Positions 26,633 through 35,555 are shown, counted from the stretch's first letter. The stretch is 64,000 nucleotides of DNA from Tenuifilum sp040752515 (GCA_040752515.1 JBFMGQ010000007.1:1-64000), one strand, 5' to 3'. Notes: generated from the sequence alone by a model not told the origin. Translations and numbers: made by a program.

Positions 26633-27172
26633 TTATGGAATTTCAACAACACTACTCGAGGTAGAACATCCCTCGGGGGTTGTTGCAATCACGTAATATT
26701 TACCGGGCTGTTTTGCATTTTTAAATTCATCCTCGTTGACCAATCGGTTGCCGAAGTAATATGAAAAACTAGCACCCCTTGCATTAAATTCAATTTCTAA
26801 CCTATTATTTTTTACTTTTAAAATCGGTTTAAAAATAGGTTTTACATTGACTGTTACAGAGCCTGAAGCTTCATTGCCGTAAATATCTTTTAGGTAAATT
26901 GAAAACGTATAAACACCAGAGCCTTTTGGCCTGATGATAAGGATATCGCCAAGGTCTTTTTCCACGATCGACATATCGCCTTCCCATCGTCGATTAGCAA
27001 TATCATCGTTTTCGACATTGGTTTGTGCTACAAGTGTTATGGGTTGATTGGCACAAAAGTCGATTTTACCGTTAGGTGTAGCAATTTTTACCTCCAAGTT
27101 CTGAGCATTGGAAAGGTTTAAGCTAAAACCTAGAAATGTTACTAAAACTATTTTGCTATAAAATTTATGCAT
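26633..27172 (-). CDS. Small secreted protein of the adhesin operon, function unknown
   Basis: This 179-residue protein has a signal peptide ending near NLSNAQN. The rest reads as two beta-sandwich (Ig/PKD-like) halves: the first resembles the opening Ig-like module of the adjacent adhesin (FCANQPITLVAQT, GSGVYTFSIYLKD), the second ends in GKYYVIATTPEGCSTSSSV. There is no T9SS C-terminal domain and no lipobox, so it is presumably periplasmic or released by another route. The adhesin start is 46-66 nt downstream, so the genes are co-transcribed. It may act as an accessory or assembly factor for the adhesin, but this is only a guess from position. Confidence 0.65.
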   Translation of the reverse strand: MHKFYSKIVLVTFLGFSLNLSNAQNLEVKIATPNGKIDFCANQPITLVAQTNVENDDIANRRWEGDMSIVEKDLGDILIIRPKGSGVYTFSIYLKDIYGNEASGSVTVNVKPIFKPILKVKNNRLEIEFNARGASFSYYFGNRLVNEDEFKNAKQPGKYYVIATTPEGCSTSSSVVEIP

Positions 27173-27683
27173 GGCCAGTCAGATTTTTTTGTCAACTTAA
27201 AAAGCTTTTTAAAAACACTTAACCCAAATTTAATTCGAATGTAAATCTTTTTTTTGTTAAATCAATCCGTAAAGTCAATAAAATTAACGTTTTAGTAATA
27301 AAAAATATTTAATACATTGATATTCAAATGCATATAATTAATCAAGCAAAAGGCAATAAATTCAATAAAATGCAATACATAAACATAAATTAACAAATAC
27401 TTTGCCAAACGGCATAAGAAATAGATAATCATGCAATAAGCAAAAAGATAGTTTGTAATATGACCGATAATGAACAGGGTTAAGTATATTTTATATTGAA
27501 TTTTGAAAGGTAGGAGAGGCTGGTATGGAAGTTGAAGGTAAGAAAAAAAGTAGTGGGTATTGAGAATTTTGAATCCAGCTAATGCGGGACAGGTACTGGA
27601 GTCTGTAACCCCTCAATGCGAGACAGGTATTAATATATGAAAAAAATCATTACTAAAAGGCTTTGAGTAAAATGCCTAAGGAA
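27173..27683. other. AT-rich spacer, no gene seen
   Basis: No convincing coding frame is present. A TAAATTTG box on the minus strand (27225-27232) could be the -7 element of the adhesin operon, but a -33 partner is not clear. The right half is low-complexity and contains one copy of the dispersed hairpin repeat at 27571-27600 and a partial second echo of it (GCGAGACAGGTAT) at about 27618. Confidence 0.6.
27571..27600 (+). repeat. Dispersed hairpin repeat, copy 1
   Basis: The segment ends in GCGGGACAGGTACTGGA, identical over 17 bases to the copies at 42723 and (inverted) 37006. The left arm here is mutated (CAGC for CCGC), so the hairpin is imperfect. Confidence 0.7.
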
Positions 27684-28574
27684 TTAGGGTACATCTTCTC
27701 CAATTGATGCCGAGTAAACCTCAAACCATTGTTGAATTGAAAGTTTTGTGTTCAGAGCATTATAGGCATTTTTTATTCGCTCAAATTTTCCGCTTCCAAC
27801 TACAGGAATAATTCCAGATGGGTGAGTGGTAAGCCAAGCAATTGCAACCTGTTCAGGTAGCAATGAGCTTTCCTTTGCAATTTTATGGATGACTTTAGCA
27901 ACCCGCTTATCGGTTTCGCTTTTGGGTGATAGCAACCTGCCACCACCCAGTGGAGACCAAGCCATGGGAATGATACGCTTTTGCATTAAATAGTCCAGAT
28001 TCCCATTTTTCAGGTGTTCAACCTGTAAAGTCGATATTTCAATCTGGTTTGCTACCAGGGGAATGGGTGTAAAGGATTGCAGCATCTCAACCTGGTGAGG
28101 CAAAAAGTTTGAAACCCCAAAATGCAAAACCTTGCCGGTACTATAAAGATGATTAAATGCCAATGCAACCTCTCCGGGGTTTAGTAGTGGCGATGGACGG
28201 TGAAGAAGCAAAAGATCGATATGATCGGTTCTGAAATTTTTTAGGGATTTCTCTACCGAACTTACAATATGATTATAGCTGTAATCGTAATGCTTTACTG
28301 TTACCTCAGGGAATTTCCTGGAGATGAGACGGATTCCACATTTGGTGATAATTTGTATTTGATTACGAACCGAAGGTTCTAAGGCCAGAGCATCGCCAAA
28401 TAGTTTTTCGCAGGAGTAATCGCCATAAATATCTGCGCTATCGATTGTGGTTACCCCTAAAGCTATGCACTGCTGGGTTAGGTTAAGGATTTCCCGTGAT
28501 GTTAAATTCCATTCGGGTAATCGCCAGTGGCCCCAAACTAAAGGGGAAAGCTCTATGGGTTCATGTTTCATCAT
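27684..28574 (-). CDS. Aldo/keto reductase, YdhF-like
   Basis: This 296-residue protein has the aldo/keto reductase tetrad: Asp 45 and Tyr 50 (TTIDSADIYGDY), Lys 78 (IITKCG) and His 125 (LLLLHRPSP). The C-terminal NADPH-binding loop appears as PVVGSGKFERIKNA. Overall pattern (WGHWRLPEW, DIYGDYSCE) matches the YdhF subgroup of NADP-dependent oxidoreductases with unknown physiological substrate. It is cytoplasmic. The gene sits 6 nt after the chemoreceptor stop in the same direction and may be read through from it, although the functions look unrelated. A second ATG follows directly at codon 2. Confidence 0.88.
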   Translation of the reverse strand: MMKHEPIELSPLVWGHWRLPEWNLTSREILNLTQQCIALGVTTIDSADIYGDYSCEKLFGDALALEPSVRNQIQIITKCGIRLISRKFPEVTVKHYDYSYNHIVSSVEKSLKNFRTDHIDLLLLHRPSPLLNPGEVALAFNHLYSTGKVLHFGVSNFLPHQVEMLQSFTPIPLVANQIEISTLQVEHLKNGNLDYLMQKRIIPMAWSPLGGGRLLSPKSETDKRVAKVIHKIAKESSLLPEQVAIAWLTTHPSGIIPVVGSGKFERIKNAYNALNTKLSIQQWFEVYSASIGEDVP

Positions 28575-28580
28575 TCGCGG

Positions 28581-30500
28581 TTAATTTATTTTAAAGTACG
28601 ATGAGGCTTCTTTCAGGTTGGAGGCGAGCTGTAATAGGTGTTCTGAATAGGTTCTAAGGTCATTTGCAATGTTGCCGGTTTGCTTGCTAACCTCACTGAG
28701 CTTTTGCATGGAGTCGCCAATACGGTTAGTTTCCTGTTGCTGGTCGTCGAACTCAAACGAGAGCTGCTTGGCATGCTCGGCGATTCGTTTAACCTCATCG
28801 GCTAGTTTTTCCATGACATTCCGGACCTCCTCTACGGTAGCAAGACTGGAGTTAGCCAGGGATACAATATCTTGGGCTGCCTGTTTTGAGCGTTCGGCAA
28901 GTTTACGCACTTCGCCAGCAACCACAGCAAAACCGCGGCCGTGTTCACCAGCGCGAGCAGCCTCTACGGCTGCGTTAAGGGCAAGTATATTGGTTTGAAA
29001 AGCTATATCGTTAACAACCTGAATCTTATTGGCAACCATTTTCATGGCATCGAGCGCTTTGGCCGATGTTTGGCTGCCCTGTTTAATGGTTTCAACGGCT
29101 TTTGTTGATATGTTAAGCTGTTCCTGAACCGATTTTGTGCTTTGCCCAATTGATCCAACCATTCGCTGAATGGAATGTGAAACCTCATCGGTAGCCGATG
29201 TGAGTTCTTCAACGGTGGTGGTAAGTGTTTCGGAGTTAACGTTCATGGTTTGGCCCGTGTCCATAATACTTTCGGAGACTTGTCCAATTCCGCGGAAGGT
29301 ATCACGTAATCGGGCAGCCATGTTGGTTAGCGATTTTGAGAGTGTCCCTATTTCATCGTTGGAGTCGTCAATGAATGTTGCTTTTAGGTTACCCTGGCTT
29401 ATTTCTTGTGCAAATTCAACACCCCTTGACACCCGTTTTGAGATCTGATTAGAAATAAAACTTATAGCTCCACTAATTAGTATTAGACCTAAAAATCCGA
29501 ACAGAATCAAAGAATACAATCGGGAACGCGATTCGGTTAACACATCATCAATAATAACGATAACGCCAAGACACCATGGTGAATCGGAGCCTTTCATGAC
29601 GATTGGGTTAAAGTAAGCAACAACCTCTTTTCCACTATCGGAGTGCTTGGCTGAGATTGTAAATGATTCACCCCGGGCAATTTTGTCGGAAATATGGTAT
29701 AGGCTATCCTCTTCGGGATTAATTTCGGCCATGGTTTTACCCAGAACCGTAGAGTCGGGGTGCGAAACGTAAACACCTCCATTTGAGAGCAGGAAAGCAT
29801 AGCTATTGTCGAATAGCTTCAATTTATCAACACGTTCCTTGAATTCTGTAAGGGTGATATCACAGCCTACCGTTCCCACCAGCTGGTTTCCATAGGATAT
29901 GGGACTTACCAGACTTGTCATTGGGATTTTAAGTTGGTCGGCATTGGTGTATTTCCAGTAGTATGGCTCAAGTATGGTATTCCCTTTTATGTTTCGGGTA
30001 ACCCAAAGGCTTTTGCTCGAGAGATTATCGAAAGTTACAGTATCCTGTCGGTATTTTAGCACATCATCTTCCCAGTAAAAGGTACAGCGCAATCGTCCTT
30101 TGCTTTTGCCTGTTTTATCAATCTTTGATAAATCCCAGTTCACCCAGAGCGATTTTATGTTGTGATGTTCCTTTAACACATCTGAAACCATTCTGTTTTG
30201 CAGGTCAATCCAATCCTTTTGAGTAGTATTATTGAAGGCTCGGAAGGCTTCGGCAAGGGTTTTAATTATACTGAGCTCCTGGTTAAGCTGGTCCTCAAAA
30301 CTACGTGCAGTTTCTTTAACCAGGGTATTCACATACTTGTGGGCATCCTTTAAGTTATCGTTTTGTATGCTTTTAATTATGAAAACGAAAACAACAAGGT
30401 AAACAATGGCTGAAATGCCAACCAACAAAAACAACATCTTGCTCTGCAAACGATTTATTGATAATCTTTTCATAATAAGTTTTTTAGATGATAAAAACAT
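28581..30500 (-). CDS. Methyl-accepting chemotaxis protein with double-Cache sensor
   Basis: This 639-residue protein has a first membrane segment at about residues 22-45, a large extracytoplasmic sensor of the dCache type (to about 325; FAFLLSNGGVYVSHPDS-like core), a second membrane segment, a HAMP domain, and a long signalling coiled coil with the invariant tip (IAFQTNILALNAAVEAARAG, then EHGRGFAVVAGEVRKLAERS). The C-terminus is ASSYFKIN, with no CheR-binding pentapeptide. No che gene is in the window, so it is an orphan receptor. dCache domains usually sense small organic molecules. A second ATG at 30473 would shorten the cytoplasmic N-terminus by nine residues. Confidence 0.92.
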   Translation of the reverse strand: MFLSSKKLIMKRLSINRLQSKMLFLLVGISAIVYLVVFVFIIKSIQNDNLKDAHKYVNTLVKETARSFEDQLNQELSIIKTLAEAFRAFNNTTQKDWIDLQNRMVSDVLKEHHNIKSLWVNWDLSKIDKTGKSKGRLRCTFYWEDDVLKYRQDTVTFDNLSSKSLWVTRNIKGNTILEPYYWKYTNADQLKIPMTSLVSPISYGNQLVGTVGCDITLTEFKERVDKLKLFDNSYAFLLSNGGVYVSHPDSTVLGKTMAEINPEEDSLYHISDKIARGESFTISAKHSDSGKEVVAYFNPIVMKGSDSPWCLGVIVIIDDVLTESRSRLYSLILFGFLGLILISGAISFISNQISKRVSRGVEFAQEISQGNLKATFIDDSNDEIGTLSKSLTNMAARLRDTFRGIGQVSESIMDTGQTMNVNSETLTTTVEELTSATDEVSHSIQRMVGSIGQSTKSVQEQLNISTKAVETIKQGSQTSAKALDAMKMVANKIQVVNDIAFQTNILALNAAVEAARAGEHGRGFAVVAGEVRKLAERSKQAAQDIVSLANSSLATVEEVRNVMEKLADEVKRIAEHAKQLSFEFDDQQQETNRIGDSMQKLSEVSKQTGNIANDLRTYSEHLLQLASNLKEASSYFKIN

Positions 30501-30615
30501 CCTTCAAAATCACAGACAAAATAATTTTTTAACGTAACTTAAGCAAGCAAATCGATTTTTTTGTAATTTGTAAATCCAGTTTTTTAAGGCAAAATTTCTA
30601 TAGCATTAATTTACA

Positions 30616-31077
30616 ATGGAAAATATGAAGGGATTATTAAATAATCAACTGTATTTTATTACCATAATTACTGCATTAACCAGTTGTGTAGGTTCAGTTC
30701 CCGATAGAGAGAAGGTAAAAGCCCAAATATTTGAGGTGGAATCAAAATTCTGTGATTACATCAAGCAGAATGGTATTGCTGAAGGATTTGCTTTTTTTGC
30801 CGATGACTCGGCAACAATACTTCGTGGTAGGGATAGCCTAATTAAAGGGAAAAGAGCTATATACCATTACTATTCAAATCCTCAATTCATGGGAGCAAAA
30901 GTAGATTGGAAACCTGAATTTGTGGAAATTTCAAAGTGTGGTGATTTAGCATATACCTATGGGAGTTTTATATGGAAAGTTCCCACAGGCAATGCCGACA
31001 CACTTGTATTCAAGGGCATTTTTCATACGGTTTGGAAACGTCAAACCGATGGAACGTGGAAGTATGTTTGGGATTAA
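30616..31077 (+). CDS. DUF4440/SnoaL-like (NTF2 fold) lipoprotein
   Basis: This 153-residue protein has a short hydrophobic leader ending in ALTSC, a lipobox. The mature part has the layout of NTF2-like DUF4440 proteins: a helical start (VESKFCDYIKQNGIAEGFAFFADDSATILR), then strands DLAYTYGSFIWKV, FKGIFHTVWKRQ and a final DGTWKYVWD. The end of this family is usually W-K-hydrophobic, as here. Function is unknown; such proteins are often enzymes or ligand-binders without a known substrate. It is followed after 19 nt by an alpha/beta hydrolase gene, probably in one transcript. Confidence 0.75.
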   Translation: MENMKGLLNNQLYFITIITALTSCVGSVPDREKVKAQIFEVESKFCDYIKQNGIAEGFAFFADDSATILRGRDSLIKGKRAIYHYYSNPQFMGAKVDWKPEFVEISKCGDLAYTYGSFIWKVPTGNADTLVFKGIFHTVWKRQTDGTWKYVWD

Positions 31078-31096
31078 CTCATAAAAAGGTTGATAT

Positions 31097-31924
31097 ATGG
31101 AACCCGAAAAGCAATTTTGGCAATCGTCGAGTGGGAAAAAGCTATTTGCCTGGCATATAAAACCCGCAGCAACACCTAAAGCAATTATCCTTATTGTTCA
31201 TGGACATGGAGAGCATTCGCTGCGATATGTTACTTGGGCAAAACGGTTTGCTTACCATGGTTTTGTTGTTCAATCGTGGGATCATATTGGCCATGGCCAA
31301 TCGGAAGGAAGGCGTGGGCATATTAAGTATTTTGAGCAGCTACTTTTTGAGATAGATTTAGCTATTACCAAAATTACACACGAGTACCCAAAGTTACCGA
31401 TAATACTGTACGGGCATAGCATGGGGGGAAATATTGCGCTAAACTATGCCATTAACCGGCCTGCAAAGCTAAATCTTTTAATAGTTACATCACCATGGTT
31501 GCATTTGGCATTTCCGCCATCACCGGCAATGGAGGCCCTTAGTAGCCTGATGAACATTGTAGCTCCATTTGTTCAAATTAGATCGACAGTAAAACCTGAA
31601 CAAATTTCCCAAATACCCGAGGAGGTTGAAAAGTATGCTACCGATCCGCTAAACCATGCGCTAATTACTCCAAGGCTTTACACTTCCATTTCAAAGTCAA
31701 CGAAATTTATTTTGAATAATGCCCATACTATTGGGATACCTACATTGCTATTACATGGCAGTGGTGATACTATCACCTCGCACGAAACAACAAGCCAGTT
31801 ATCACGAAAAATACCAAGGGCAACCTACCTGGAGTGGAGCGGATGCTATCACGAGTTGCACCATGAACATGAAAGGGACGAGGTTTTTAATGCAATTTTG
31901 AATTGGATTAATGAGCAGCTCTAG
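31097..31924 (+). CDS. Alpha/beta hydrolase, monoacylglycerol lipase-like (S33)
   Basis: This 275-residue protein has HGHGEHS (oxyanion loop), nucleophile elbow GHSMGGN with Ser 108, acid Asp 224 (LLLHGSGDTITS) and His 252 in CYHELHHE. This full triad and the HGxGEHS signature belong to the monoacylglycerol lipase/lysophospholipase branch (Hydrolase_4). No signal peptide is present, so it acts in the cytoplasm or at the inner membrane. The 3' end overlaps the following GSCFA gene by 14 nt, which suggests coupled translation. The substrate is likely a lipid ester; this is inferred from family. Confidence 0.88.
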   Translation: MEPEKQFWQSSSGKKLFAWHIKPAATPKAIILIVHGHGEHSLRYVTWAKRFAYHGFVVQSWDHIGHGQSEGRRGHIKYFEQLLFEIDLAITKITHEYPKLPIILYGHSMGGNIALNYAINRPAKLNLLIVTSPWLHLAFPPSPAMEALSSLMNIVAPFVQIRSTVKPEQISQIPEEVEKYATDPLNHALITPRLYTSISKSTKFILNNAHTIGIPTLLLHGSGDTITSHETTSQLSRKIPRATYLEWSGCYHELHHEHERDEVFNAILNWINEQL

Positions 31925-32912
31925 GTTTGATTTTCGAACTGAAGTAAAGGTCGACGATTACCCCTTTCGACTTACCTACCAAACGCCCGTTTTATTTTGT
32001 GGTTCGTGTTTTGCCGAGAATGTTGGGGGTATTATGCAGAGCTATAAAATGCCAGTGCTGGTAAATCCGAACGGCGTGGTTTATAACCCCCTATCGGTAG
32101 CAAAAGTCATACGTAATGCGTTGTATAACAAGGAGTATCAACCTGCCAATTTAACATTCAGGAATGGACTTTGGTTTAGTTTCGATCATTACACCCGATT
32201 CTCATCGGAGGACAAGGAAGAGTGCCTACATAAAATAAATCAGGCTGAGCGAAATGCCCATGAATTCATCAAAAAAGTTAACCTAATAGCGGTTACTTTC
32301 GGAACAGCAAGGGTTTACCGTTTAGTGACCACAGGGCAAGTTGTGGCTAACTGCCATAAAATCCCTGCAAAGGAATTTACGCATACATTACTCTCCGTCG
32401 ATGAGATTGTTGCGGAATGGTCGGCACTGATGGATGAATTCCAGGGAAAAATACCTGGCATTCGATTTCTTTTTTCCGTTAGCCCAATCCGACACTGGAA
32501 GGATGGTGCAATCGGAAATCAGCTAAGCAAGGCAACGTTGATTTTAGCTGTTCATAGGCTTATAGAGCTATACCCCAATACAGCCTACTATTTCCCAGGC
32601 TATGAAATAATGATGGACGACCTGCGCGACTACCGTTTTTACGATGATGATATGCTTCACCCCTCGCAGCTGGCTGTGGAATATATTTGGCAAAAATTTT
32701 CCAATGCATTGATCGACAAGCAAACCATGCTGATTGCCGAAAAGGTTCATAAAATTCAACAGGCTCTTAGCCATAAACCGGTGAATCCAAAAACCGATGA
32801 ATTTAAAAGATTTGTAGAGAGAACAATAGCTGAGATTGATAGTATTGAAATGCAATACCCATTCATAAATTTTTCTGAGGAGAAAGCCAATTTAAAAAGT
32901 TATATATCATGA
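31911..32912 (+). CDS. GSCFA domain protein
   Basis: This 333-residue protein carries the name motif of the GSCFA family, FCGSCFAENVG (residues 29-39), followed by NPNGVVYNPLS. The domain extends to about residue 270, with SVSPIRHWKDG and MLHPSQLAVEYIW, and resembles SGNH/GDSL esterases: the GSCF block would be block I and DDMLHPS the Asp/His block. The biochemical role is not established. It overlaps the upstream hydrolase gene by 14 nt and the downstream barrel-like gene by 4 nt (ATGA), so these three are one operon. Confidence 0.88.
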   Translation: MSSSRFDFRTEVKVDDYPFRLTYQTPVLFCGSCFAENVGGIMQSYKMPVLVNPNGVVYNPLSVAKVIRNALYNKEYQPANLTFRNGLWFSFDHYTRFSSEDKEECLHKINQAERNAHEFIKKVNLIAVTFGTARVYRLVTTGQVVANCHKIPAKEFTHTLLSVDEIVAEWSALMDEFQGKIPGIRFLFSVSPIRHWKDGAIGNQLSKATLILAVHRLIELYPNTAYYFPGYEIMMDDLRDYRFYDDDMLHPSQLAVEYIWQKFSNALIDKQTMLIAEKVHKIQQALSHKPVNPKTDEFKRFVERTIAEIDSIEMQYPFINFSEEKANLKSYIS

Positions 32913-33535
32913 TTACATTTAAACGCTTTAGAATCCTTTCATTGGTTTTCTATACAAGCATTACCTTTCTTTTTATTCCTAGTTTAAATGCCTTTTCGCA
33001 AGATTCCACTTGGGTTTGGTGTGAAAAGGGTGGCAAAAGCCTTAAGTTTTTTGGTTTGATAGCGTATGAGGAAGGGCGAGGTGAGCAAGGATTTGGAATT
33101 CCTTTGGGTGTAGGATACCAAAGGCAATTTCTAAACGGACGGATGAGATTACATACATCTATACAGGCAGCATCCTTTAGAACCTTTGCCATAACCGATG
33201 TTCCCGATAGTTACTATAGGGTTACTACACTGGGGATGTATTCTGATTTTGATATACTCAGGTATTTCTCCTTTTCTATAGTTTTGGCTGCAGGAGCTGG
33301 GTTATCCTATTCTCGTGGTTACACTTCAAGCTGGTGGGATGAATATTCTGGCCAAACCATTTATAACGGTCCATTCAATCGCTGGTATCCCACAGTTTAC
33401 TTAGCCTATGGAATTCGTATTGCACCGAGGAAAAGCAGGTATGCCATTGAGATCTTTTTGCCATCGGGAGGTCATGCCAACAATAATTTTTACCTGTTAC
33501 ATGCCATAAGAATAGGGGTTGATTATAGGCTTTAG
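32909..33535 (+). CDS. Secreted protein, probable small outer-membrane beta-barrel
   Basis: This 208-residue protein has a signal peptide ending in NAFSQD. The mature part is dominated by alternating aromatic/small strands (FGIPLGVGYQRQF, GRMRLHTSIQAASF, YPTVYLAYGIRIAP) and ends in IRIGVDYRL, with a hydrophobic C-terminal strand typical of outer-membrane barrels, although its last residue is Leu, not Phe. I do not recognise a named family. Its ATG overlaps the GSCFA stop, and its stop overlaps the stop of the convergent aldolase gene by 4 nt. Confidence 0.6.
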   Translation: MITFKRFRILSLVFYTSITFLFIPSLNAFSQDSTWVWCEKGGKSLKFFGLIAYEEGRGEQGFGIPLGVGYQRQFLNGRMRLHTSIQAASFRTFAITDVPDSYYRVTTLGMYSDFDILRYFSFSIVLAAGAGLSYSRGYTSSWWDEYSGQTIYNGPFNRWYPTVYLAYGIRIAPRKSRYAIEIFLPSGGHANNNFYLLHAIRIGVDYRL

Positions 33536-34131
33536 CCGGTTTGTTCTTCCCAGTAAAGTAGGATGTTTGCAGCACTGGCTATGTCAGGGCCAAAGGTTAC
33601 TATACCCTCTTGATGGCCAGCCATTACCAGTATTCCTTTGCTTTTTAGGTCGGTTTGGCTGTAAAGTCTTATAACCTCTTTAGCCATTTCGGGGGTGCCA
33701 TACTCGGCTTGCTTGCCGGTTTTAGGTACCCTGCGAAGCAGGGAGCGCCACATTTTTAGGTTATGAACATGTATAACTGCTCCAATTTTGGGGTCGCAGA
33801 GGTATAGTACTGCGTGTGTCAACGATTCCGAGGAGGCAATCACGGGTCCAATGGAATCGACAGTGTTTCTATGGATATTGAACGATGTAACCAGCGCAAA
33901 GTGCTGCTTGTCAATTTCAGCAAATCCCCCTGTACCACTGCCGGTGATAATGAACTCGCTTCCGGTAGTACGGCAGCTAAGGTTCCCAAAGCCAATCCCT
34001 TTACTGTCAATTCCCACAAATCCTTTCTGGTATAAAACCTGTCGCCAGTATATGAGGTTATCAATTAAGGGCGATTCTATGGGATCGGTTTTGGTCCAAT
34101 TGCACTTAAACTTTATTACTCCTTCCTTCAT
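33532..34131 (-). CDS. Class II aldolase/adducin family: Ald2-like or MtnB-like
   Basis: This 199-residue protein has the class II aldolase features: substrate loop GFGNLSCR (about 47-54), TGSGTGG (63-69), Glu 102 in SSESLTH aligned with the catalytic glutamate of fuculose-1-phosphate aldolase, and zinc ligands His 121 and His 123 (VIHVHN) with His 173 (AGHQEG). Two related enzymes are possible: MtnB (methylthioribulose-1-phosphate dehydratase) and Ald2 (an aldolase that splits the same substrate to DHAP and a methylthio-aldehyde). Its neighbours mtnA and mtnP make this substrate class very likely; the absence of mtnC/mtnD in view favours the aldolase. Family is sure; substrate is inferred from context. 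Confidence 0.75.
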   Translation of the reverse strand: MKEGVIKFKCNWTKTDPIESPLIDNLIYWRQVLYQKGFVGIDSKGIGFGNLSCRTTGSEFIITGSGTGGFAEIDKQHFALVTSFNIHRNTVDSIGPVIASSESLTHAVLYLCDPKIGAVIHVHNLKMWRSLLRRVPKTGKQAEYGTPEMAKEVIRLYSQTDLKSKGILVMAGHQEGIVTFGPDIASAANILLYWEEQTG

Positions 34132-34402
34132 GGTTTATGAATTATGTTTAAGATTCAAAAGCCTCCACGCTTTATAGGTTTAAGGTTTATGTTATAGTGC
34201 TGTAATCATGAATAATGAAAAGGGTTTGAACTAAATGAAATCATAAAAAAATCCTATACACCGGGTTAAAGCATGAATTGTTCAGGATAACTATTATATG
34301 TTTCTGTCATATTGAATCCAACAAAAGCTATGTAAAAGGATGATGATATATTCGTTTTTGATTTCATGGACAAACATTTAGTTTTATCGATGTGATAGTG
34401 CA

Positions 34403-35503
34403 TTAAATGTGCAGCAAATTCTGAATAGCATTGCTATTTGGGCTAACAATCCCTTTTTCTGTGATAAACCCTGTTATTAGTCGTGCTGGCGTTACATCAA
34501 ATCCATAGTTTGCAGCTGGGGAATTGGTTGGGCAAATGAGCACATCAACTATTTGTCCATTGTGCAGGCCGCTAACGTAACGAACTTCGTTGGCCGTTCG
34601 TTCTTCGATTGGGATTTTACCCATTCCTACATCAAGGGAAAAATCGATGGTTGAGGTTGGGGCTGCTACGTAAAAAGGGATACCGTTGTCGAAGGCTGCA
34701 AGGGCTTTCAGGTAGGTGCCTATTTTATTGGCAGTATCGCCATTGGCAGCTATTCTATCGGCGCCAGTTATTACCAAATCCACCATGCCGTTTTGCATCA
34801 GGTGCCCACCGGTGTTGTCGGCTATTAAGGTATGCGGAACACCTTCGTTTAGCAGTTCCCAAGCGGTAAGTGCTGCACCCTGATTCCGGGGTCGGGTTTC
34901 ATCGACCCAAACATGCAGCTTAATACCTTTACGGTGGGCAAGGTAAATGGGCGAAAGTGCTGAGCTATAATCGGTAAAGGCAAGCCAACCGGCATTGCAA
35001 TGGGTTAGTATGTTTACTACATCTCCCTTTTTGTTCCTGCTTATTGCCTCAATCAATGGCAATCCGTTTTCACCAATCAGCCGACAGCTTTCAGCGTCGC
35101 TGTCGGCGAGCTGTCTCGCTATTTCAAGGGCTGTACGTGTTTTTTCTTCTAAAGTTAAATTGCCATCAGTTTTAGAAACTACAATACCGATAGCCCACTT
35201 CAGATTAACCGCGGTGGGCCGACTGCCCAATATATCCGAAATGGCTTTTTGAACAAAACTGGATTTCTGATTACTCATAAGAGCATCGCGGTAAGCCAAA
35301 TACACTCCAAAGGCACCAGCAACTCCAATTAAACCAGCTCCGCGCAAATGCATCTCCCTAATGGCCTTTGCCATTTGTTTATAGGTAGATATAATTTCAA
35401 CCTTGAATTGATGGGGCAGGAAGCGCTGGTCGATGATGTGAACATTCGGTAGGTTTTCATCATCAACCCAAATGGTTCTAAAGTATTGGTTTGCAACGCG
35501 CAT
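34403..35503 (-). CDS. mtnA: S-methyl-5-thioribose-1-phosphate isomerase
   Basis: This enzyme converts methylthioribose-1-phosphate to methylthioribulose-1-phosphate. The 366-residue protein has RGAGLIGVAGAFGVYLA, the catalytic cysteine in ILTHCNAGWLAF, and the catalytic aspartate in VITGADRIAANGDTANKIGT, as in the eIF2B-related MtnA family. I chose the ATG at 35503; an upstream TTG at 35512 adds only three residues. The gene is in line with the aldolase gene (271-nt gap) and divergent from mtnP. A good promoter lies just upstream. Paralogous ribose-1,5-bisphosphate isomerases exist, but length and motifs favour MtnA. Confidence 0.92.
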   Translation of the reverse strand: MRVANQYFRTIWVDDENLPNVHIIDQRFLPHQFKVEIISTYKQMAKAIREMHLRGAGLIGVAGAFGVYLAYRDALMSNQKSSFVQKAISDILGSRPTAVNLKWAIGIVVSKTDGNLTLEEKTRTALEIARQLADSDAESCRLIGENGLPLIEAISRNKKGDVVNILTHCNAGWLAFTDYSSALSPIYLAHRKGIKLHVWVDETRPRNQGAALTAWELLNEGVPHTLIADNTGGHLMQNGMVDLVITGADRIAANGDTANKIGTYLKALAAFDNGIPFYVAAPTSTIDFSLDVGMGKIPIEERTANEVRYVSGLHNGQIVDVLICPTNSPAANYGFDVTPARLITGFITEKGIVSPNSNAIQNLLHI

Positions 35504-35524
35504 CGTTTTCAATCAAGTTGATGT

Positions 35525-35555
35525 CAAAGGTAAAAAGCCAATTGAAAAAATCAAT
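35525..35555 (-). promoter_or_regulatory. Promoter of mtnA
   Basis: On the minus strand ATTG (35552-35555) and TACCTTTG (35525-35532) are separated by 19 nt, matching the -33 and -7 elements of Bacteroidota. The -7 box is 22 nt before the chosen ATG. Confidence 0.55.
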
